DNA from: Rhabditophanes sp. KR3021
Taxonomy: Eukaryota > Nematoda > Chromadorea > Rhabditida > Alloionematidae
Length of the DNA stretch: 64,000 bases
Direction of reading: 5' to 3'
NCBI GenBank assembly: GCA_963281155.1
Contig: CAUJLY010000001.1
Coordinates: 3,906,001 to 3,970,000, forward strand
The notes under the pieces are model-generated. The model ran no database searches. It was not told where the DNA came from and worked only from the letters and a program-made list of their open reading frames with translations. The stretch's first letter is position 1, and each line of letters begins with the position of its first letter. Of the stretch, positions 12,193-21,543 are shown piece by piece. The position numbers and the translations under genes were made by a program.

Positions 12193-13323
12193 AATTGTAA
12201 AATTTAAAATGAATTGCTTACTAGTGCAAATATCTAAAAGTAATTATCTTCAAAATAAAGAAACGTGTTAATCCCAAAATTATACTTTTCATTTGAAACG
12301 ATTATGTAAATTCAAGTAAATATATTCATTTAGTCTAATTGGGCATATTATGTACCTTCATATTTAAAAATATTTCACTTTTAATAAATTCAACCTTTCT
12401 AAATAATTATGGTAAACTGAATTCATATTTAAATGTAAAATGCTTTTTTCAAAAACAAAACTCCTGTACTTTTTTACAATATGACTACGAATTTTTCATG
12501 GCAAAAAAAGTACATACGAAAGTATAGTTACGTGAGGATGTAATTATTTTACAAATGGTAAATTATTGTTATTCTCAAAGATTTCTCATGTTATGACGAA
12601 ATTAATGGGATAATAACAATTTTGATAAACTATTGTGCTATAGTTAACAGTATGTCTATGTTTAGGGAACCATTATCTCATAATTGTTTTATATTATTTT
12701 TAAATTAAGCATCACATTTTTGCTTAAAATGAATCAAAGCAGTACTGCTGTAAATATTTGGTAGGAAAATGAATACAAGTGAGACTGAGATTAATTTTGT
12801 ATACAGATTTAATGAAATACAATTTTGTTGTATCTTTCTACAAATCCGTAGACTGAAAATTGTATATGCTAACGACCTACGTTCAAAACGATATTATTAC
12901 CTTTCATTTATTTGGGATTAATAGCGACAAAAACTCCTTTGATATACTCGAAGGAAATATTTTTACAATGCAATTATTTATTTATATCTATCTGTATATG
13001 CCATTTACAATGAACAGAATGAAAATTGATATGTTATTTAAAAAATTATTTATCTCTTTAGTTTGTTCAACTTATTAAATTCTTTTCTTTTATTAAATTG
13101 AAAACTTTAATTATAAGATATCAAAATTAACGTGTACAAGATTCTTTATAATTTAATCTAATTTAAAAATTGTATTATTAATGTTTTAAAATAATGTATT
13201 TCTTGATATTTTATATGGAATGTTTTTCGAAGAATTCTCATAAAGTCGAACAAATGTTTAGTTTCACTACGCTGTTTATGAGTAATGTATTAGATAGTTG
13301 GAGCTCACTTTGTATTAACTTTA
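12193..13323. other. Intergenic between paired receptor paralogues
   Basis: AT-rich. Small open frames here (for example 12339-12527, 12860-13078) lack coding character. No RNA gene seen. Confidence 0.5.
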
Positions 13324-14349
13324 TTAATTCCAATTACTTTTAAGTTGCCTGAAGTACTGTTCTGTTTCCCTTCGTGCAGACTCAATTGGTTTAACTGGCG
13401 TTTGAAATTCCGACAATCTTATTTTAAAATGCGCCAAAAGTGTCTTTTTGAGTCGTTTGCGTAGTGGCTCATGCATAAATATTAAACTTAAAGGGAATGT
13501 GAATGAAAAGAAAATAATACTAATTATTAATAAAATAGAAAAGAGTGGGGTATTCAGAATATCCAGCTGCATGCCCAAAAACACAAAAAAGGTAAAAATG
13601 CTTGATGCAGAAAGATTGAGAGCAAGCGTTGAAAATATACGAATAGAATTCTTATTCTCCTGAACTTGGAATCTTTTTTTTACATGCCCGATGGAGTTTT
13701 GATCTACTTTTCCACTCTTTTGATTCTTTATATAAAGTATCATGAATCGAATTCCACTTATTGTCGTAATGATTACCCAAAGTAACGTCGATATTTTATA
13801 ATCCACAAATGCTAAATCAAATAATTATAAATCAATTTAACTGAATGTAATCTTACACCAAACTGCATTAATTGTAATGCAACCAGCTACTACAAAACAC
13901 GATAACCCCATCAAAATATATCTCCGCTTAAATGGAGAGGTTTCATAATTTTCAACATTATTAAAAGCACTCGCTCTTTCGATATATAAGGGAATGGTTA
14001 TGAAAACATAACACATTGAAAATGTCGTAGCTATTCCATCCAAAATAAATCCAAGTTCCACAGAGAAATTTTCAGAAAAAACGTTTATACCATTAGCTAA
14101 TTGAAGAGAACTGTAAATGACACTTATAATCCCCAAAAAAAGAATCAGAACTTTCAGATTTTTATGGAAGGTTGAGTATCGCAATATAAATGTATACGAT
14201 GGTATTATGGCGATTAAAGTTAAAATAGATAAATAAAAATGAATATTTAATAAAATTGTCCCAATCAACCAATTTAATGCTTTCAGTTCTTCTGGCCTTA
14301 ATATAAAAATAATAGCTTGTCGGCTGAGAATTATCAAAGTAATATTCAT
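13324..14349 (-). CDS. Chemoreceptor-like 7TM GPCR, Sra/Sre-like family, copy B
   Basis: Two exons (14349-13857, 13811-13324) with a 45-nt phase-1 intron encode 326 aa. It has the same layout as copy A: seven hydrophobic segments, ITIPLYIERASAFNNVENY after TM4, SFTFPLSLIFM in the last membrane segment, and a tail ending EQYFRQLKSNWN. The tandem, same-strand arrangement indicates a local duplication that has since diverged strongly. Ligand unknown. Confidence 0.75.
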
Positions 14350-14863
14350 TATGACGTAAGATTATTAGTTTGTCTAAATATTTGTTGACAAATATAATTA
14401 TATTATTACTATATTTGAAATGGCTTTTACCATATCAAATATCACATCAAAAAAGTAATGCGAAAGGCATATGATTAAAAGGCGTTTTCTACTAAAGTGG
14501 TTCTCAGTAAAATTAATCTTAATAGCAAGATATAATTAAGTGTATAACTATTTTTTTATTGTAAATGAACGTGAATTTTATAAATAACCAAATTCCATAA
14601 GCATACATTAATCTTGGCGATAAATAATTAAATGCAATACTCGGAATGGTGGAAAAGATAATAATACTCCATAAATATAAGAATTATCTAAATATTAATT
14701 ATTCATAACAATATTTTATTACAATTAAAAGTTAAATGATGGATTAAAATAACGAGGAACAGTTTGAAATGGTACTAATGTTTCGAAAATACTTAAAATA
14801 ATTACTTAATAAAATTGTTTTTGACGGCATAATTATTACAAAACAGTTTAATATGTTTTACGT
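14350..14863. other. Intergenic, AT-rich
   Basis: Upstream region of receptor copy B and downstream region of the next minus-strand receptor. Nothing else recognised. Confidence 0.5.
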
Positions 14864-15847
14864 TTAACTTATTGTTTTTGGAACAACCTGATTTGTTGAA
14901 GTAGGCTTTTTATTTTTGAGTCTCACCAGAAATTGATACATTTTTCTCCTGTTATTTTGAGATGTTGTAATATACAAAATTGAATTTTGAATTGGTGAAA
15001 TAGCCAATGCCAAGATAATGTATGAACCTATAGTACCTAGATCGAACCGTGTTAACATCAATACTAGAAATATAACCAAAGGACATCCTACGAGTATAAA
15101 TGGTAAGAACACACTTAAAAATAGCATTTGCTGATATTCAACTAAAAGCAATTTAGTTTTGCTGAATGCTTTATTTTTCAAAGATTTCAAATACTTTGCA
15201 TTTTCTCTATGAAGGAATATTAAAATTGAGTAATTGATTACAAGGCAAATAACATAAACAGATATTACCGTGAAAAAGTTAATATTAAACATATACATTG
15301 CAACACTTCTGGATTCTTTAGTTATGAAGACGTCATTTATATTATGTTTCAATTTATATTTATATAAAATATGAGGATCTATATTTTCGTCAGCACAATT
15401 GAGTAAAAAAACAGCTCCAATGAATGGCATTACAATAGTTACCCCACAGATTAATATAAGATTACTAGTTTTTTGTAAGGAAGGTAATTTTTGCGTCAAT
15501 TGTCCGTAACGGTATATCAAAATAAAACTTGGAAACAGTATATTTATATACACTAATGTCATTTCTATTATTAAAATAATTCTGTATTGCTGAAAGGACA
15601 TTTCTAGATAGTAAGAATAAGTCAAGTGCAAAATTAAATATCCATCCATAAAAAACTCGTCCATTCTTGTTATCAGGGAAATAGTTGAATAGAGAAGATC
15701 AATTACAAATTGAACTTTTAATATAGCTTTATACTTATTTGTTATTTGTTTCTCATTGTATGAAGAAACTATGTAATATGCAGTACCATTTGATATCAAG
15801 GAAATGCAGAAGATCATTATAGAAACAACAGTATTTATTTCAACCAT
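14864..15847 (-). CDS. Seven-transmembrane chemoreceptor-like GPCR, intronless
   Basis: A single open frame of 327 aa from the ATG at 15847; an upstream TTG-initiated extension is unlikely. Seven hydrophobic segments. It resembles the receptor at 18405-19479: both have a (T/V)YSY..(E/S)(M/L)S(F/Y) stretch before TM3, an I(Y/L)RY(G/F)Q segment after it, and a K(E/D)S(R/K)S(V/F) loop before TM5. TM7 reads AISPIQNSILYITTSQNNRRKM. The lack of the intron seen in the 18405 gene shows intron loss or gain within the family. Confidence 0.78.
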   Translation of the reverse strand: MVEINTVVSIMIFCISLISNGTAYYIVSSYNEKQITNKYKAILKVQFVIDLLYSTISLITRMDEFFMDGYLILHLTYSYYLEMSFQQYRIILIIEMTLVYINILFPSFILIYRYGQLTQKLPSLQKTSNLILICGVTIVMPFIGAVFLLNCADENIDPHILYKYKLKHNINDVFITKESRSVAMYMFNINFFTVISVYVICLVINYSILIFLHRENAKYLKSLKNKAFSKTKLLLVEYQQMLFLSVFLPFILVGCPLVIFLVLMLTRFDLGTIGSYIILALAISPIQNSILYITTSQNNRRKMYQFLVRLKNKKPTSTNQVVPKTIS

Positions 15848-16400
15848 TAGAAGCAATACTAACTAATTTAATTATTACAAAAAAGTAATTTATATTTTCC
15901 GTTTTTAATGGAAATAACAAATAAAAGTACAATTAGTACATGATATTCAATGTATATCAAAACATGGCTGTCTTCTGACATTCAAAAAGTATACTTTGCA
16001 TACAATTTTAAACACGTACTTCATTGATAAACTTTTATTATTTTGATCAAAATTGTATTTATTATTTATTAGGCTTAAAATATCTTTATTATGAAATCAT
16101 TTATTTTTGTAAGTTTATATTCCAAGACCACGTGAAAATCTATTTTTTCTGATTTACTCTGAGAAAATTTAAGAATCACAAAACTTATCAGGAAAAATAA
16201 AACACAAGACTGCATTGCATCAAATTTTATCTTGCAAAATAAAAAATAAACCAATCTTTAGTAAAATTGAATCTTTTAAACTAAGAAAATATTTTTATTG
16301 TAAAATAGATACAAGTAAATTGAAAGTTTAATAAATAATCTATAGTTATATTCATTTACAATAGATCTTCATTGACAAATAGGTAAACGTATTTTGCATC
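15848..16400. other. Intergenic, AT-rich
   Basis: Upstream of the intronless receptor and downstream of glyoxalase II (both minus strand). Nothing recognised. Confidence 0.5.
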
Positions 16401-17201
16401 TTAAAGAGATGATCGGTAATTATTTTTCATTTCCCTCAGTTTTTGCATAACATCAATTGGGTCTATGAATCCAATAGTCTTTTGAAGGCCCGAATCATTT
16501 ACCCTCATAAAGGGATTGAAAGTTTTTTCATCACCGATAGTTGATGGAGTCGTATGTCTTCCTTGCTTACGCATTTCAATTGCCCAATTCAGTTTCTTTT
16601 TTAAAACTTCATTGTCTTTATCAACTGTAAGAGCAAATTTCAAGTTTTCTTCAGTGTATTCGTGCCCGCAATAAACTGACGTGTGATCTGGGAGATAAGC
16701 TAACACAGAATTGAGGGCATAATGCATTTGCTCAGCAGTTCCTTCAAAAAATCGTCCACAACCTCCGATGAATAAGGTGTCACCGGTGAATACTGCACCC
16801 TCATTATTGCTAGCTTTAGCATGGTAGCATATATGTCCTGTGGTGTGACAGGGTGTGAATAGACACTCAATTTCAATATTCCCGATTTTGAATTTATCAC
16901 CGTCTTTAACCAATTTACTGACTGATTGAATTCTTTTATCACCCCCGTAAATTTGAGTGCGAAGTTTTGCATTCGGTTCAGCAAAATGAGGAGCCCCAGC
17001 GGAGTGATCTAGATGATGATGGGTTACCAAAACACCTTCTAAAGACTTGACATTATGAACTCTTACAGCATCTTCAATATCATCGTAACTGATTGGGTCG
17101 ATTACAGCGGCTTTTCGAGTTGCTTTGCAAATCAACAAGTAAGCGTAATTGTCAGAAAGTTGTTTAATATTAACTATATCCATCAAACGTCTAAAAGGCA
17201 T
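16401..17201 (-). CDS. HAGH: Hydroxyacylglutathione hydrolase (glyoxalase II)
   Basis: Uninterrupted 266-aa frame with the metallo-beta-lactamase fold signature THHHLDH at residues 60-66, TPCHTTGH (second metal-binding His), FTGDTLFIGGCGRFFEG (bridging Asp) and YCGHEYT (third His). The C-terminal HAGH domain includes NPFMR. The length matches the family (about 260 aa). It hydrolyses S-D-lactoylglutathione to glutathione and D-lactate in the methylglyoxal detoxification pathway. No mitochondrial presequence is obvious, so the cytosolic form is more likely. No introns. Confidence 0.96.
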   Translation of the reverse strand: MPFRRLMDIVNIKQLSDNYAYLLICKATRKAAVIDPISYDDIEDAVRVHNVKSLEGVLVTHHHLDHSAGAPHFAEPNAKLRTQIYGGDKRIQSVSKLVKDGDKFKIGNIEIECLFTPCHTTGHICYHAKASNNEGAVFTGDTLFIGGCGRFFEGTAEQMHYALNSVLAYLPDHTSVYCGHEYTEENLKFALTVDKDNEVLKKKLNWAIEMRKQGRHTTPSTIGDEKTFNPFMRVNDSGLQKTIGFIDPIDVMQKLREMKNNYRSSL

Positions 17202-17319
17202 AATGCATGTACTTCATATAAGAGTTATTACAACATATAATACATAGGTTTCAAAGTACAAATGAGATATTAATCTATAGGGCAAAATGAAATTGGAGAA
17301 TATTATTTTATTATGAAAT

Positions 17320-17983
17320 TTAATCGAGATCTTCATGTTTTAATTCAGCATTAGTTGCAAATTTACCAACCCTGCCATCTTTCTTTTGTTTAGACGCTGA
17401 TTTAGCCTTAGATTTTTTAGCGTTAGGAGTGCTGGTCACTGGGTAATTATCACCGTCAATAGGAACTATACTAGTCACTGCCTTTGGCGCTGGTCCTTTC
17501 TTTTTAGGTTCTGCTTTTTTCTTCTTAGAGGGTGGAACAGGAACGATCTTAGGCGTTGTGTTATTGCTCAAAACCTCCCCGATTACTTGATCGACACCAA
17601 TGGCTTTATCGTCTACATCTGGAATTTCAAGAAAACTGTCACATAGCTTTGTGTCGTTAACTTCGTTCAATTTTTGATATAAAACGCGTTTGAGACGCGA
17701 CAAATAGTTTATCTGTTTCTTGATATGATAAAGTCTGTTTCTAAGTTTAAAATTAGCCTATAAAGTGATGTTTATTAAGGGTATGTATGTCACTCACATC
17801 CAAAATCGACCTATAGTTCTGATTTAATAGTCTGGACTTTTTTACATAATTTTTCTCCTCACTTGACAACCTCTGGTCATTTTCGTTGTAAAGCTCCATT
17901 GAAGTGTCGTTGTTAATGGAGGAAACTCCAGACAATGATAATTCGTCATCGTAACAATAACTTGCATCCATGTCCGAGTCCAT
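17320..17983 (-). CDS. Small nuclear-type coiled-coil protein, basic C-terminus
   Basis: Two exons (17983-17798, 17757-17320; 40-nt intron, phase 0) encode 207 aa. An acidic Ser-rich N-terminus is followed by a helical segment (NQNYRSILD then ANFKLRNRLYHIKKQINYLS, with regular hydrophobics) and a Lys/Pro-rich tail (SKKKKAEPKKKG, NAKKSKAKSASKQKK) that looks like nuclear localisation sequence. The short helix plus charged tails recalls small INO80-complex subunits such as TFPT/INO80E, but I cannot confirm that; treat as unassigned. It lies 118 bases downstream-to-upstream of glyoxalase II on the same strand. Confidence 0.75.
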
Positions 17984-18404
17984 ATTAGGAAATTATTTTT
18001 AATACTTAAATATTTTCAAAAACATTCAATATCATGAGTGTTGGGGATATGTTTTTAGGCCGCACCGCGTTTTATATTATCTAAAGTGATATTCTTCAAA
18101 AATAATAAGTCTTTTTTAAGTCAACCAGCAAAGATACCATTACTCATTTCAATCAAACTTGTAAACATATTACACCACATACTTGTTCATGTTGGGGGCT
18201 TACAAACACACTTTTAGGGCATGAAAGTGCCTCTGTAAATGCCACGTATATTTTAAATAGATAGATGTCAAATAAATTATGAAATACATGTTCTGGCAAA
18301 TGCCAATTAGGCAAATATTTATCAAAAAATGATCATCCTTCTTCAAAAATAACAATAAATAGTTGAAAGAGAGGAGTTATTCATTGTAATTCATTGTTTT
18401 AATT
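17984..18404. other. Divergent promoter region
   Basis: Separates the coiled-coil gene (minus) and a receptor gene (plus). AT-rich; no specific element recognised. Confidence 0.5.
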
Positions 18405-19479
18405 ATGTTGGATTGGACAACATATTTGAACCTAGCAATCTTTGCATTATCATTTTCTTCCAATATTATTGCACTGACCTTGTTCCCTCATTACAAGGAA
18501 ATTGAAGGAAAAAGAAACTATTATTCAATTGCTCTATTTGGTCAATTTGTCTATGATCTTTTTTACTCAACAATGGCATTAGTTTGTAGGATAGAGTTGT
18601 TGGTGATTCATAATAACGTGGTTATTCATCCCGTATACTCATACCTTGTGTCTTTATCTTATGAAACGTATGCCATCATTGTGGCCATATTATATATAAG
18701 TAGCTACGGCAATATAGGGGCAACCACGGCCATCATAGTCCTTAGATATTTCCAAATTGTTAAAAGCATAGTGCTGACTAGAAATCATGTAATAATAGCA
18801 TGTAGTGTCACCTTCTTAATTCCTACATTCATGGCATTTAATTTGTGGAATGCTTTTGATAGAAGCGAAGTGCCAGATTACGCATACCAATATTATAAAC
18901 AAGAGGGGGAAGTTGATGAATTAATTGCAAAGGATAGTAAAAGTTTTGTCATGAATCTGGTAAGTTATTTCGATTTACAATTTACAAATTTCCGATATTT
19001 AGGGTACTTGGAAGCTGATATTTGTATTAATATTATACATTGGCTACATAAATTGCAATTATGTAATAAATATAATCATTTACCGTAGATATTTGATATA
19101 TCTCAGTCAATTCGAAAGTTTAATGAGTCCAAGTACTGCAATTATACAAAGAGAGTATTCAAGAATTTTGATGCTTCAGGCTTTTGTTCCCACCATTGGC
19201 TCTGTTTCATTAACAATATATATAGTATGCTTATTTCTACAATTAGATGTTAAAGGTGCAGGGACATTAGCCATTTTTTTGCAATCAGCCGTTCCTTCAA
19301 TCAACAGTTTTTTGTTTTTAACAATATCTTCAAAAAATAGACGCTTGCTCAAAAATAGACTCGTTGCTTTTAAGCATATTTTTATCAAGAGTAATACAAT
19401 CGAAGTGGTTCCCGCAGACATGGCTAATGCAAATAAAACTATGAATATGCCTTCAGTTTTTACGAAATCAACAAATTAA
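18405..19479 (+). CDS. Seven-transmembrane chemoreceptor-like GPCR
   Basis: Two exons (18405-18959, 19003-19479; 43-nt intron, phase 0) give 343 aa. Removing the intron joins SKSFVMNL to GTWKLIFVLILY, restoring TM5; without it the frame closes. Seven hydrophobic segments. Shares YSYLVSLSYE, LRYFQIVKS and KDSKSFV with the receptor at 14864-15847 and with the relic at 31490-32098. Likely a nematode Str-superfamily-like chemoreceptor; ligand unknown. Confidence 0.8.
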
Positions 19480-21543
19480 TAAGAACACTTCGAGTATGCA
19501 GTTAACTACGATGTTTCTTTTTATAGATTTATTACAATATGTATTTGTTTATAATCACCATATTATTTTTACATTCCATACTATTTTTAATTGTTAGGGC
19601 AAGTATTTGGCAATAAAAGTATAAATTTTATCATTAAACACACAAATTGGCTAATTATTTATCAAAATATTTTCAAAGTAGTTGAAGTTTTATTAATTAT
19701 TTCAATAGTTTTAATACCATGACAATGACCTCAATATAAACTATTTTTTTGAATCATTCATTGCCTTAAGCAAAAATATTAAATGCCTTTTAATTCACAT
19801 TTTAATAGCTAAATTTTAAACAATAATTTAATAATAAATAGGAGTACTTCCTTGTCTGACATACTAAGTATATCTTGCAGTTTTGTTGGTGTACATTTAG
19901 ATAATGTAACCTAAAGATAATTTAATGTTTTCAGATAACGAAGTAATATGTTCTGAAGATGATTCATTATCTAGAATGAGGAAATAATTAAATGTTTATA
20001 AAAATGAAAAATTAAATGTCCATAAAAATGAAATAATTTAATTTCAAAAAACGAAATAATGTAAAGTTTATAAAAACAAAATACTGCACTATTAATAAGT
20101 TATTTATCAGTTGCAAATGTTTTCTGATCTTGTAAGTTTAATCATGGAGGTCAATAATTATATTATTTAATTCAGTTGTTAGTTTACCAAGTTAATACAA
20201 AGCTTGCTCCATTATCTTGAACAAATACTAATAGTAAATAAGCATATTTTTTGATATTCAGAGATCTTTCATTAAAATTTATGACGACAACTAGCCCATT
20301 TTTGATTAATCTGATCAAAATTGCTTAAAATAATATTATTACTGACTTTGTCAGAATAAATTTGCATGAAATAAAATATATGTACTTCCAAAATAAAAAT
20401 GTGCTTCATATTTTTAGTCTTATCTATAACTGATTTTTAATTAAAAAACAACACTTACTTGTAATTTATTTATAAATCCGTCAAGTCATTTGGCGAAATC
20501 CTGATTGCAAATACTTCAGCAATTCAAAAAATAACTTACTATCATGTTGTTTTCAAGAACATTACCATTGATTGTTTAAGCAAGATTTCAAAATACTTAG
20601 TTTATAAATAGTCTAATCATATGTGGTACTTGTTCATATTTTTATACACACCATTCGTTGGAGCTGATGATCTTAACACGGTTACCCTCCATTCTTATCA
20701 ACTATGGATGATTTTAATGTTTTAAGGCATTTCCGCCCTTTATTAAGAAATAAATATATTAACTGTGTTGGAACAATTTACGCAAATAGTTCCCAAAAAA
20801 CACGTTTAAGCTGACTAATCAAAATACTCCTCTAAGTATTTCATAGCAAATATTTTGACTGCAATAAATATTTGTGTTTTTAATCTTGAATGTATTTTTA
20901 ATTTTAGTCTTATTTTAATATTGCTGATTGCCGATCAAATTACCTAATTATGGGTTATCTTTCATAAAATTGTTAAGCTTGTAACCATTCGTTGTTATTA
21001 GTCACCTATATTGACTTTTATTCACATTTCAAATGAAAGAGTCTGTTATTAGTTTAAAATGATCTGTGATGAACATTTGTGATTTTATAAATGTTCTGCT
21101 AAATTAAATATCATCACGTCTATACCTTTTATTATACGCGTTCTATTTCGGCTAATAACAATGCTTTGCCAGTCCGTTCGTTTGATGTAATAAGCAGACA
21201 GAAATGGCATAGTGAGTCATCAGCTGACTAAATAGTCGATACCATCATTTATTCACAACAACAGTCACTATGTCAGAGATACAAATAGAGTTTTATTGAA
21301 AAAGTATAAGCAATGTCTAACGCGGATAGAACCAAAACTTGTGTATCCTCTATACATCATATGACCCCCTATATTTTCTTTTTGAGAAATGTCATCATTT
21401 CATAGTACTTTCTTTAGTGTCATGCGCGTTGCATTAATGATAACGACATCAAGTATTTTTTATAATCCATTTGTGGTCTTACTAATTTCGTTATTCTTTT
21501 AAATTAATGTCCATTGTTTTTTAGAAACCAATCTTGCTTTAGT
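19480..21543. other. 2-kb intergenic region upstream of the p62-like gene
   Basis: AT-rich without coding signal. The last ~350 bases are less AT-skewed and contain a candidate bZIP/E-box element. A TTTTTTAG acceptor at 21517-21524, 20 bases before the ATG, suggests trans-splicing of the p62-like mRNA or a 5' UTR intron. Confidence 0.5.
21213..21226. promoter_or_regulatory. AP-1/SKN-1-like site overlapping an E-box
   Basis: TGAGTCA at 21213-21219 is followed by CAGCTG at 21221-21226, about 320 bases upstream of the p62-like start codon. TGAGTCA is the palindromic bZIP core and contains GTCAT, the SKN-1 half-site form; CAGCTG is an E-box. Mammalian p62 is induced by NRF2 through an antioxidant-response element, so the position is suggestive. 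Such short motifs also occur by chance. Confidence 0.3.

Noticed and set aside
12339..13078. Small frames between the two receptor paralogues
   Set aside because: Short, no acceptor near the starts, no recognisable similarity.
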